The translations under genes and the position numbers were made by a program. This document shows, one piece after another, positions 7,940-14,922 of a DNA stretch of 17,009 nucleotides. The stretch is from SAR116 cluster bacterium (GTDB lineage: Bacteria > Pseudomonadota > Alphaproteobacteria > Puniceispirillales > Puniceispirillaceae). A model generated the notes under the pieces. It saw nothing but the letters and a program-made list of their open reading frames with translations, was not told where the DNA came from and did no database searches. Numbering within the stretch: position 1 is the stretch's first letter; each line of letters begins with the position of its first letter. The stretch is taken from positions 1 through 17,009 of the forward strand of contig PBLR01000021.1 in NCBI GenBank assembly GCA_002722385.1. The letters are read 5' to 3'.

Positions 7940-8761
7940 ATGAGCTATCGCCCTGCTGAACAGACCATCATCACCTCAGCCCAGAATGCTGAGGTGAAAC
8001 TGCTGCGGTCCTTACATGATCGCAAATACCGCAAAAAAACCGGCTGGTTTCTGGCGGAAGGCATGCGCATCTGTACCGAAGCTGTGCAGATGGGCTCTGC
8101 CCCGGCCCGGCTGGTTTATGCTGCCGGCCGTGAAGATGAACCGGGGCTGGCGGCGCTGATCGCAGCCTGCAAACGCGCCGGCGGGCGCGCCCTGCCGGTG
8201 ACCGAAAGCCTGCTGAAACGCATCAGCCGCAAAGATAATGCCCAGATGGTGATCGGCGCCTTTGCCCAGAGCTGGACCCGCCTTGACCAGCTTGCCTCAC
8301 CGGCAGACACAGCCCCACAGGGCTGCTGGATCGCCCTTGACCGGGTCCGTGATCCGGGCAATCTGGGCACCATCATGCGCACCGCGGACGCGGTCGCCGC
8401 ACAAGGCCTTATCCTGATCGATGACTGCACAGACCCCTATTCGGTTGAGGCGATCAGAGCCTCAATGGGGGCGGTATTTAATGTTGATATCATCCAGACC
8501 ACGACAGCCGGTTTTGCGGCTTTTGCGCCCGCCTGGCCGGGCCAGATTATCGGCACAGCCCTGCCGGCCAGTGTTGATTACCGCAGCGCGGACTGGGCCC
8601 GGCCCTGCATCCTGCTGATGGGAAATGAACAGGCCGGCCTGCCTGACCAGCTCACCGCCCTGTGCACCCAGCTTGTCCGGCTGCCGATGAAGGGCCGCTC
8701 AGACAGCCTCAATCTGGCGGTGGCAACAGGCATCTGCCTCTATGAAATGCTGAAAGCCTGA
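7940..8761 (+). CDS. TrmH/SpoU family RNA 2'-O-methyltransferase
   Basis: The 273-residue protein has a short N-terminal substrate-binding domain (about 1-110, with KYRKKTGWFLAEGMR near 29) and a SPOUT knot domain. The three SpoU motifs are present: motif 1 DRVRDPGNLGTIMRTADA (134-151, with Asn141 and Arg147), motif 2 LLMGNEQAGL (225-234), and motif 3 LPMKGRSDSLNLAVA (248-262). It uses S-adenosylmethionine to methylate a ribose 2'-OH in tRNA or rRNA; which nucleotide cannot be said. The frame is open further up into fhs, but the ATG at 7940 lies after the fhs stop and gives the normal family N-terminus. It probably shares the fhs transcript. A 5-bp hairpin (7912-7926) in the gap has no T-run. 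Confidence 0.9.
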   Translation: MSYRPAEQTIITSAQNAEVKLLRSLHDRKYRKKTGWFLAEGMRICTEAVQMGSAPARLVYAAGREDEPGLAALIAACKRAGGRALPVTESLLKRISRKDNAQMVIGAFAQSWTRLDQLASPADTAPQGCWIALDRVRDPGNLGTIMRTADAVAAQGLILIDDCTDPYSVEAIRASMGAVFNVDIIQTTTAGFAAFAPAWPGQIIGTALPASVDYRSADWARPCILLMGNEQAGLPDQLTALCTQLVRLPMKGRSDSLNLAVATGICLYEMLKA

Positions 8762-8766
8762 CCGCC

Positions 8767-9672
8767 TCAGCTGGACCATCTGACATATAACGCCTGGCCG
8801 ATGGCCCGCCCGCCTGGCCGGTCTTCGCGCAAGGCCAGCTCACCGGATTGTATCTCACCACCCAGCCCGTCCAGAACATCTGCAATCGCCGCATGCACGG
8901 CTGTGGTGGACATCCGGATCGCATAAAGGGTGGCGATAAACAATAACGGCCGGTCTGACAGCAATGCGCGGCAGCCGGCCAGCAATTCCGGCAGATTCTC
9001 ATTCACCTGCCAGACCTCACCTTTTGGCCCGCGCCCATATTTCGGCGGGTCCAGCATGATGCCGTCATACTGGTTGCCGCGGCGCTGTTCTCTGGCCACA
9101 AACCTTAAGGCATCATCTGTGATAAACCGGATCGGCGCGTCCTCTGATCCAGACAGGGTCCGGTTATCAAAGGCCTGCGCAACCGCTTTTTTGCTGGCGT
9201 CCAGATGGGTGACCTCTGCGCCGGCGGCGGCCGCATGCAGGCTGGCCACCCCGGAATAAGCAAACAGGTTCAGTAGCCTCGGCGGCCGGCCTTCTTTTGC
9301 GATAAATTCTGCTATCTTCCGGGCGGTCCATTGCCAGTGCGGGGATTGTTCCGGGAAAAAGCCTAAATGGCGGAATGGGGTCGGCAGCGCGCAAAACCGC
9401 ACCCCTTCAAAGCTCATCTCCCAGGAGGCGGGCAGGGTATCCGAAAGCTGCCACCTCCCCTTATCTTCTGTGTTTCCGGCCACAAACAGGCCATCTGCGG
9501 CGGCCCAGTCTGATTCGGGCAGGGCTTTGCCCCACAGCGCCTGCGGCTCTGGCCGGATGAATCTGTACCGGCCGAACTGCTCCAGCTTCTGGCCGTCCCC
9601 GCTGTCCAGAAGGCGGTATTCTGTCCAGTCTGTGGGGTACAGATGATATGCATGTAAGGGCTGTTTCTCCAT
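8767..9672 (-). CDS. RlmI-like class I SAM-dependent methyltransferase
   Basis: The 301-residue protein matches the PF10672-type methyltransferases related to RlmI/RlmK, which methylate 23S rRNA bases. The Rossmann motif I is LLNLFAYSGVASLHAA (133-148), the ribose-binding acidic position is in THLDAS (155-160), and the catalytic-loop motif is LDPPKYGRGPKGEVW (207-221). The segment FFPEQSPHWQW (105-115) is typical of this subgroup. It lacks the N-terminal PUA domain of true RlmI, so the RNA target is uncertain. The ATG at 9672 has no clear Shine-Dalgarno sequence. It is convergent with the SpoU gene, with only 5 bases between the stops. Confidence 0.85.
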   Translation of the reverse strand: MEKQPLHAYHLYPTDWTEYRLLDSGDGQKLEQFGRYRFIRPEPQALWGKALPESDWAAADGLFVAGNTEDKGRWQLSDTLPASWEMSFEGVRFCALPTPFRHLGFFPEQSPHWQWTARKIAEFIAKEGRPPRLLNLFAYSGVASLHAAAAGAEVTHLDASKKAVAQAFDNRTLSGSEDAPIRFITDDALRFVAREQRRGNQYDGIMLDPPKYGRGPKGEVWQVNENLPELLAGCRALLSDRPLLFIATLYAIRMSTTAVHAAIADVLDGLGGEIQSGELALREDRPGGRAIGQALYVRWSS

Positions 9673-9694
9673 GCATTTTTTTTAAGGCAATTTT

Positions 9695-9726
9695 TTCAGG
9701 CTGACCAACAAAAAAACAGCCCTGAA
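9695..9726. repeat. inverted repeat in the RlmI-like methyltransferase leader
   Basis: TTCAGGCTG (9695-9703) pairs with CAGCCCTGAA (9717-9726) with a single bulged C and a 13-base A-rich loop. It lies 23 bases upstream of the methyltransferase start, inside its likely leader. No T-run follows on either strand, so it is not a standard terminator. The rest of 9673-9760 is A/T-rich with no gene. Confidence 0.4.
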
Positions 9727-9760
9727 TACGGACAACAGGAACGGGGGGTAAATTTTCTGG

Positions 9761-9789
9761 TTGACAAATGGCACAATTCTGGCTATAGT
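9761..9789 (+). promoter_or_regulatory. strong sigma70-type promoter
   Basis: A perfect TTGACA (9761-9766) is separated by exactly 17 bases from TATAGT (9784-9789, 5 of 6 consensus positions). Transcription should start near 9796. This is the best promoter match in the window and lies in the 306-base gap before the Lrp-type gene. Confidence 0.75.
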
Positions 9790-9795
9790 TGTATA

Positions 9796-9855
9796 TATTC
9801 TTAAAAAACATGCATATTGGTTGTCGCTTCTGGCTCTGGGCCGGGGGCGTTTTTT
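9796..9855 (+). ncRNA. candidate small RNA or terminated leader of the Lrp-type gene
   Basis: The interval between the predicted start site and the intrinsic terminator is about 60 nt, with an unstructured A/T-rich 5' part (about 28 nt, including AAAAAACATGCATATTGG) followed by the terminator hairpin and six T residues. This is the architecture of a short Hfq-type small RNA. It could equally be an attenuated leader for the Lrp-type gene 120 bases further on. A short open frame (9810-9905, 31 codons with two Trp codons inside the hairpin) crosses it but has no ribosome binding site. Confidence 0.4.
9825..9855 (+). terminator. intrinsic terminator
   Basis: CGCTTCTGGC (9825-9834) and GCCGGGGGCG (9840-9849) form a continuous 10-bp stem including three G-U pairs, closing a 5-base loop TCTGG, and are followed directly by six T residues (9850-9855). 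On the other strand no T-run follows, so it acts rightward only. Confidence 0.75.
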
Positions 9856-9865
9856 ATATCCGGAG

Positions 9866-9924
9866 CTGTTCATTTATAGGGATGTTGTCTGGTGTTTTTT
9901 TATGAATCTGGTTAGCGTGAACAG
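9866..9924 (+). repeat. inverted repeat in the Lrp-type gene leader
   Basis: CTGTTCA (9866-9872) and TGAACAG (9918-9924) are perfect 7-bp inverted arms 45 bases apart, between the terminator and the Lrp-type start. It could be an operator pair for the regulator or a long-range RNA stem; nothing further supports either. The remainder to 9978 contains no gene. Confidence 0.3.
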
Positions 9925-9978
9925 ATAAAGGGGCGTTTCCTCTTTTGATCATCTCATCAGCTCAGCCGGGGTGCATAT

Positions 9979-10443
9979 ATGGACAAGACCGACAGAAAAA
10001 TCCTTGCTCTTCTGCAGGAAGACGCGGCCCAGCCGATTGCGGATATTGCCCGCAAGATAGGCCTGTCTGTCACCCCCTGTTGGCGGCGGATTCAGAAACT
10101 TGAAGAAGACGGCGTTATCCGGGCACGTGTCGCCTTGCTTGAGGCGACAAAAATCGGCCTGGGCATGTCGGTGTTTGTGGCGATCAAAACTGATCAGCAT
10201 AATGCCGACTGGCTGGCTGAATTTGCCCGCACCATCTCTCAGCGTAAAGAAGTGGTTGAATTTTACCGGATGAGCGGCGAGGTGGATTATCTGTTGCGGG
10301 TAGTGGTTCCGGATATGGCGGCCTATGACCGGTTCTACAAAGACCTAATTGCTGACGTCAGGCTGACCGATGTCAGCTCATCTTTTGCGATGGAAGAAAT
10401 TAAATACACCACCGCTCTGCCTTTGGGTGAGGATCAGATTTAA
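9979..10443 (+). CDS. Lrp/AsnC family transcriptional regulator
   Basis: The 154-residue protein has the full family layout: an N-terminal helix-turn-helix (about 5-50, with IADIARKIGLSVTPCWRRIQ as recognition part), a linker, and a RAM ligand-binding domain (about 68-145, with MSGEVDYLLRV at 98-108). Members bind an amino acid and switch oligomeric state to regulate amino-acid metabolism or transport; the ligand here cannot be told. It starts at an ATG at 9979, with GGGG about 8 bases upstream. It lies downstream of the strong promoter/terminator unit, suggesting read-through or attenuation control. It is convergent with the asparagine-synthetase-like gene, 10 bases apart. Confidence 0.92.
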   Translation: MDKTDRKILALLQEDAAQPIADIARKIGLSVTPCWRRIQKLEEDGVIRARVALLEATKIGLGMSVFVAIKTDQHNADWLAEFARTISQRKEVVEFYRMSGEVDYLLRVVVPDMAAYDRFYKDLIADVRLTDVSSSFAMEEIKYTTALPLGEDQI

Positions 10444-10453
10444 CGGTCCGGAC

Positions 10454-12247
10454 TTAACTGTTCAGAATCTCCAGAACCGGTTGATCTGTGGCCACCCCGC
10501 GGACATGGATCTGGTGCCATAACCCGTAAAATAGCAGCCGCCAGGCCAACAGCCCGCCCTTGCCGCCAGCTTGTCTGAACACAGGGGCAACCTCATCAGG
10601 GATAACCAGCTCAGATATGGCGTCCAGCCGGGCCACAGCAGCGCCCAGTGCGTTAGCTTCTGATTCAATCCACTGGCCGACAGGTACGGTAAAGCCGCGT
10701 TTACGGGCAAAGGGCCGTGCCTCTGGCAAATGCTCATCCAGCCAGGCTTTCAGGGCATATTTGCCTTGTTTGCCGCTGAGCTTCTGATCGAAAGGAAGGT
10801 GAAACCCATAAACAGATAACATCTTGTCAATAAACGGTGTGCGCCCTTCCAGGCTGTTATGCATCAGACATCTGTCCAGCTTGACCAAAAGATTGTCAGG
10901 CAGCCAGCTTTCAATATCATAAGCCTGCAAGGTCTGTAGGGCGGCGGCCCTGTCACTCAGACGGCTTGTCCAGGGTGGCAGCCTGCTGTCTTGCCGGGCC
11001 AGATCAGCTGTCAGCTCACGGGCGAGGTCCGGGCGCAGCAGGCCCGCGTTCAGCGCGGGGCCGGCCCGGTTCGCGAATTTGGCCCCGATCAGCCGCAGGC
11101 CGGCCCGGTAACGGCCATAACCGGCAAAAAATTCATCTCCGCCTTCGCCGCATAAGACCACTTTGACATCCTGTCTTGCCCGTTTGGCCAGCGCAAAGCT
11201 GGGCAGAATGGCGTAATCGGCAACCGGTTCATCCATTGCCGCAACCGCCGCCCCGCATTCGGAAAAAAACCTGTTGCGGTCATAGACCACATCAATGAAC
11301 GCGGCCCCTGTCTGTCTGGCAAGCAGGCGGGCCAGCTCTGTTTCATCAGCAACCTGTTCACTGTCAAACCGGGCGGTATAGGCCAGAAGCTTGGGCGTAT
11401 GTTCGGCAATCTGTCCGTCCTGCCTCAGCCGGGCCATCATCGCCAGCAGCACAGATGAATCCACCCCGCCGGACAGAAACAGCCCGAACGGCACATCTGA
11501 CATCTGATGCGCCTCAACACTGTTATGGATATGGCTGTCCAGCTCTGCCGGGTCTGACGGCGGGCAGGGCCGGTCCAGGGGTCTGTGCCGGTGGCGGCCG
11601 GTAATCTCTCCTGCTGTGATCACCAGCCTCTCACCCGGGGCCAGCCGTTCAATCCCTTTAAAAGGGGTGACCGGATGCGGGGCGAACTGCTTGTCCAGCA
11701 CATAGGCTGCACAATGCTGGTCTGGGTCTGGGCTGCCCAGGCCAATCCTGCGCAGCGCGGTCATCTCTGAGGCGAAATACACCCCTGTGTCATGCACACA
11801 GTAATATAAAGGCTTGATCCCGAACATATCGCGGACCAGGCTGCCTTCATCTCTGGCCTCATCATAAAGGGCGGCGGCAAACATCCCGCGCGGCGCGGTG
11901 ACCAGCTCTTGCTTGCGGGCCAGCCACAGCGGCAGCAGCACCTCACAGTCTGACCGGCTCTGGAAGGCAAACCCGCCCTCCAGCTCAGCGCGCAAGGCCT
12001 GATGATTGTAAATCTCGCCATTGGCGACCAGCAGGGCGGTCCCGCCAGGGCGTTTGGCAACAAAGGGCTGGCGCCCGCCGGCAAGGTCAATGATCGCCAG
12101 GCGGGTCTGGGTAAATCCGGCCCGGCCCGCCCGCGCGCTTTCCTGACCATCAGGCCCGCGGTGATGCAGGCAGGACTGCATCTGCTCAAGGCAGCCTGCC
12201 AGCGGCTGTGCATCTGGTTTTAAAAAATAACCGGCAATACCGCACAT
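10454..12247 (-). CDS. asnB: glutamine-dependent asparagine synthetase / amidotransferase
   Basis: The 597-residue protein joins an N-terminal class II glutaminase domain to an ATP-pyrophosphatase synthetase domain. Cys2 is the glutaminase nucleophile (MCGIAGYF); RLAIIDLAGGRQP (49-61), NGEIYNH (76-82) and SDCE (99-102) complete that site. The synthetase part has the PP-loop LSGGVDSS (259-266), DEPVADYAILPS (339-350) and GEGGDEFFAGYGRY (367-380). It should amidate aspartate, or a sugar acid in the surface-polysaccharide members of the family. It begins 1 base after the stop of a glycosyltransferase (TGATATG), so the two are translationally coupled; that favours, but does not prove, a glycan role. 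All catalytic residues I can place are present. Confidence 0.9.
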   Translation of the reverse strand: MCGIAGYFLKPDAQPLAGCLEQMQSCLHHRGPDGQESARAGRAGFTQTRLAIIDLAGGRQPFVAKRPGGTALLVANGEIYNHQALRAELEGGFAFQSRSDCEVLLPLWLARKQELVTAPRGMFAAALYDEARDEGSLVRDMFGIKPLYYCVHDTGVYFASEMTALRRIGLGSPDPDQHCAAYVLDKQFAPHPVTPFKGIERLAPGERLVITAGEITGRHRHRPLDRPCPPSDPAELDSHIHNSVEAHQMSDVPFGLFLSGGVDSSVLLAMMARLRQDGQIAEHTPKLLAYTARFDSEQVADETELARLLARQTGAAFIDVVYDRNRFFSECGAAVAAMDEPVADYAILPSFALAKRARQDVKVVLCGEGGDEFFAGYGRYRAGLRLIGAKFANRAGPALNAGLLRPDLARELTADLARQDSRLPPWTSRLSDRAAALQTLQAYDIESWLPDNLLVKLDRCLMHNSLEGRTPFIDKMLSVYGFHLPFDQKLSGKQGKYALKAWLDEHLPEARPFARKRGFTVPVGQWIESEANALGAAVARLDAISELVIPDEVAPVFRQAGGKGGLLAWRLLFYGLWHQIHVRGVATDQPVLEILNS

Positions 12248-12248
12248 A

Positions 12249-13292
12249 TCAGGCCACCTTGTTCAGATAGGAAATCCAGTCCGCAACCACCTGATCTGGG
12301 TGGAACCGGGCGGCCCATTCGCGGTAACCGGCCTCTGCCAGCTCTGCTCTGATGGCCGGCTTTTGGGCCAGCTCACCTATCGCCCCGGCCAGGGCTCTGC
12401 TGTCATTCACCGGCACAATCATGCCGGTCTGGGTCTGGCTGGTATTGATATATTCAACCGCCCCTTGCGAAGCGGTGGCGATCACCGGCCGGTGACAGGC
12501 AAAGGCTTCGGCAATCACATTGCCGAACGGTTCATGCCGGGACGGGCAGATAAAGATATCGGCGGCCCTGATAACGGCCTGAGGGCTGTCCTGCCAGCCC
12601 AGAAAGGAGACATGATTACCCACGCCCAGCTGTTCGGCCAGCTGGATCAGCCGGTCTTGTTCAGGCCCGGTTCCGGCCAGCAACAGATGCACATCACGGC
12701 ACTGGCCAAGGGCCGCCAAAAGCGTATCAAACCCTTTATTGGGGTGCAGGCGGCCCAGCGCAGCAAGAACAATTTTGTCTTTTGCCTCTGCCGGACGGGG
12801 AACCGGGGTCACCTCTGCCCCGTCAGGGACAAAATTCACCTGATGATGGACTTTGTGTGCGGGCACACCTTCACTGATCAGGTAATCAGCAATGCCTTGT
12901 GTATTGGCGACCAGATGATCACAGCCTGAGTAATATTTCAGATTGTAATAACCGCCCAGCCTGGCGACATGAACAAATTTTCCTTTCGGGGCCAGCTGGG
13001 TCGCCCGGTTCATCCAGGTCAGCAGGATATCCGCGCCGGCCTGTTTGATCAGCTGTTTATACCGCAGCCGCTGCAGTGGCGCTGTCAGCGGGCTGTAAGA
13101 AGAGCTGTGCACCATCAGCCCGGCCTCTGACAGGCGGGCAATGCGCGCGGCGTGCGGCTTGATACAGATTTGCTGGCTGACCCCGGCCTGATGAAAGGCG
13201 ATGGCGAGACGTTCAAAAAACAGCTCTGCGCCGCCGACATCTGCGCCCGCCATCATCTGAAACAAAGTAAATTGAGCAGGAGGACAAATCAT
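12249..13292 (-). CDS. GT4 family glycosyltransferase
   Basis: The cytosolic GT-B-fold enzyme is 347 residues from the ATG at 13292. It shows the N-terminal glycine-rich acceptor/donor loop MMAGADVGGAELFFERL near the start. The donor-binding domain has ALGRLHPNKGFDTLL, LLLAGTGPE, VSFLGWQDS, and the nucleotide-sugar E-x7-E motif in EPFGNVIAE. The sugar and acceptor are unknown. A GTG at 13316 would add 8 residues, but neither start has a clear ribosome binding site; the shorter form matches the usual family N-terminus better. It is coupled to asnB downstream and lies 57 bases after the aldehyde dehydrogenase gene on the same strand. Confidence 0.9.
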   Translation of the reverse strand: MICPPAQFTLFQMMAGADVGGAELFFERLAIAFHQAGVSQQICIKPHAARIARLSEAGLMVHSSSYSPLTAPLQRLRYKQLIKQAGADILLTWMNRATQLAPKGKFVHVARLGGYYNLKYYSGCDHLVANTQGIADYLISEGVPAHKVHHQVNFVPDGAEVTPVPRPAEAKDKIVLAALGRLHPNKGFDTLLAALGQCRDVHLLLAGTGPEQDRLIQLAEQLGVGNHVSFLGWQDSPQAVIRAADIFICPSRHEPFGNVIAEAFACHRPVIATASQGAVEYINTSQTQTGMIVPVNDSRALAGAIGELAQKPAIRAELAEAGYREWAARFHPDQVVADWISYLNKVA

Positions 13293-13349
13293 CAGATAGC
13301 GTTCATACCAAAACACCAGACCGGCTGGAAGGAAACAGGATAAGGCTGG

Positions 13350-14780
13350 TCAGAGCTGGACATAGGTGGCTTTCACTTCTGTATAGGCTTCCAACGCATA
13401 GACAGACCCTTCACGCCCGAACCCTGATTGTTTAGAGCCGCCAAACGGCAGCCCGGGCGGGATCAGATTATAGTTGTTGATCCACACATTGCCTGCCTGC
13501 AGCTGGTCCGCCACCCGGTGTGCCCGGCTCAGGTCACTGGTGATGATCCCGGCGCCCAGGCCAAATTCTGTATCATTTGCTCTGGCAATGGCGTCTTGCT
13601 CATCAGAAAATCTCAGCACAGACATCACCGGCCCGAAAATCTCTTCTCGTACGCAGGCCATATCATCTGTGCAATTGCCCAGGATGGTGGGAGAGATGAA
13701 ATAGCCGCCCTCACACCCGTCTGGCCTGACCTGCTCACCGCCTGTCAGCACGGTTGCGCCCTCTTGTCTGGCCCGCTCAATATGGCCAAGAACAGTGTTC
13801 ATATGGGGTTCCGAAATCAGCGCCCCGATTTGGGTGTGCGGCTTCATCGGATCGCCGATTTGCATTTCAGCTGCTTTGGCTGTCACCGCCTGTATGAAGG
13901 CCTCAGCAATGCTGTCCTCTACAAACACGCGGGTGGCGTTTGAACACACCTCACCGGCGGTATAGAAATTGGCATCCAGCGCGGTCTGTACTGCAAGGTC
14001 AAAATCACCATCTGCAAACACCAATAAAGGGGCTTTGCCGCCCAGCTCAAGGGTGATTTTTTTCAGACTGGCGGCGGACTGGGCCAGAATCAGGCGGCCT
14101 GTATCCACCCCGCCTGTCAGCGAAATTTTGGCGATTCCTTTATGCGCACAAATTGCCTGACCAATGTCATGATCGCCATGGATGACCTGAAACAGCCCGT
14201 CTGGCAGGCCGGCATTCTGAAATATCTCGGCCAGCGCATTGGCGGTCAGCGGGGTTTCTTCTGACGGCTTCAGGATAAAGGCATTTCCGGCGGCCAGCGC
14301 CGGGGCAGCTTTCCAGCAGGCCACCTGAACCGGATAATTCCAGGCCCCGATACCGGCACAGACGCCCAAAGGCACACGCTGGGTATAACCAATAGCATCT
14401 GGCCAGCGATGAGAGGTACCGTGATAGGTCGCACATAAGCTGGCAAAAAATTCAAAGGCTTCTGCACCAGACGGCACATCCGCACTGACCGCTTCTGCAT
14501 AGACCTTGCCGACATCCTGAACCTCTAATGCGGACAGCTCTTCATTATGCTGATGCAACGCCCTGGCAATCCGGCCCAGAATGCGGGCCCGGTCATGTGC
14601 CGCCATATGCGCCCATTCGCGCTGGGCGGCCTGTGCATGGCGCACCGCCTCATCCAGCATCTGTGGTGTGGCGGGCTGGATATGCGCGATCACCTCGCCT
14701 GTTACGGGGTAACGCTTTTCAAAAACAGGCAAATCGCTGGCAGTCTTTTGGCCATTAATGACAGACATGATGATGTTCAT
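13350..14780 (-). CDS. NAD-dependent aldehyde dehydrogenase, BetB-like
   Basis: The 476-residue enzyme oxidises an aldehyde to its acid. Catalytic residues are in place: Asn148 (GAWNYP), Glu245 (LELGGKAP) and nucleophile Cys279 (AGEVCSNATRVF), plus the NAD-contact Glu380 (REEIFGPV). The C-terminal WINNYNLIPPGLPFGGSKQS (433-452) followed by GFGRE resembles betaine-aldehyde and trimethylaminobutyraldehyde dehydrogenases, so a quaternary-amine aldehyde is possible. Neither choline dehydrogenase nor BetI is present, and the divergent partners are an aldolase-fold protein and an Fe-ADH, so another aldehyde is equally possible. The ATG at 14780 is supported by GGAGAGG at 14788-14794 (plus-strand coordinates). 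It may share a transcript with the downstream GT4/asnB pair. Confidence 0.9.
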   Translation of the reverse strand: MNIIMSVINGQKTASDLPVFEKRYPVTGEVIAHIQPATPQMLDEAVRHAQAAQREWAHMAAHDRARILGRIARALHQHNEELSALEVQDVGKVYAEAVSADVPSGAEAFEFFASLCATYHGTSHRWPDAIGYTQRVPLGVCAGIGAWNYPVQVACWKAAPALAAGNAFILKPSEETPLTANALAEIFQNAGLPDGLFQVIHGDHDIGQAICAHKGIAKISLTGGVDTGRLILAQSAASLKKITLELGGKAPLLVFADGDFDLAVQTALDANFYTAGEVCSNATRVFVEDSIAEAFIQAVTAKAAEMQIGDPMKPHTQIGALISEPHMNTVLGHIERARQEGATVLTGGEQVRPDGCEGGYFISPTILGNCTDDMACVREEIFGPVMSVLRFSDEQDAIARANDTEFGLGAGIITSDLSRAHRVADQLQAGNVWINNYNLIPPGLPFGGSKQSGFGREGSVYALEAYTEVKATYVQL

Positions 14781-14807
14781 GACGGCCTCTCCTGATGCTC
14801 AGATGTG

Positions 14808-14873
14808 CAGATCAATTTGGTGCTTTTATTTTTGGCTTGCCAGCGTTCATTAAACAAGACAATTCTTGATCTG
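14808..14873. promoter_or_regulatory. inverted repeat in the divergent aldehyde-module promoter region
   Basis: CAGATCAA (14808-14815) and TTGATCTG (14866-14873) are perfect 8-bp inverted arms with a 50-base spacer, centrally placed between the divergent aldehyde dehydrogenase (start 14780) and aldolase-fold gene (start 14923). Such a pair could be a shared operator, with looping. An 8-bp match in a region this size can also arise by chance. Confidence 0.3.
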
Positions 14874-14910
14874 AAGCGACAAGCTTTAAGGTGTGATGAA
14901 AGACAAAAAG

Positions 14911-14920
14911 GGGGGAAGGA
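14911..14920 (+). promoter_or_regulatory. ribosome binding site that decides the aldolase-fold start
   Basis: The purine tract GGGGGAAGGA lies just before the ATG at 14923. An in-frame GTG at 14893 would put this tract inside the coding region, so the ATG is the better start. Confidence 0.7.
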
Positions 14921-14922
14921 CG

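Noticed and set aside
9979..12247. AsnC-like control of asnB by the adjacent Lrp/AsnC regulator
   Set aside because: E. coli AsnC sits beside and controls asnA, but here the two genes are convergent, so the regulator would not share a promoter region with asnB. The ligand is also unknown.
12300..12929. 209-codon open frame opposite the GT4 glycosyltransferase
   Set aside because: It lies wholly within a gene with clear family motifs, has no recognisable domain or ribosome binding site, and such long antisense frames are expected in this GC-biased sequence.
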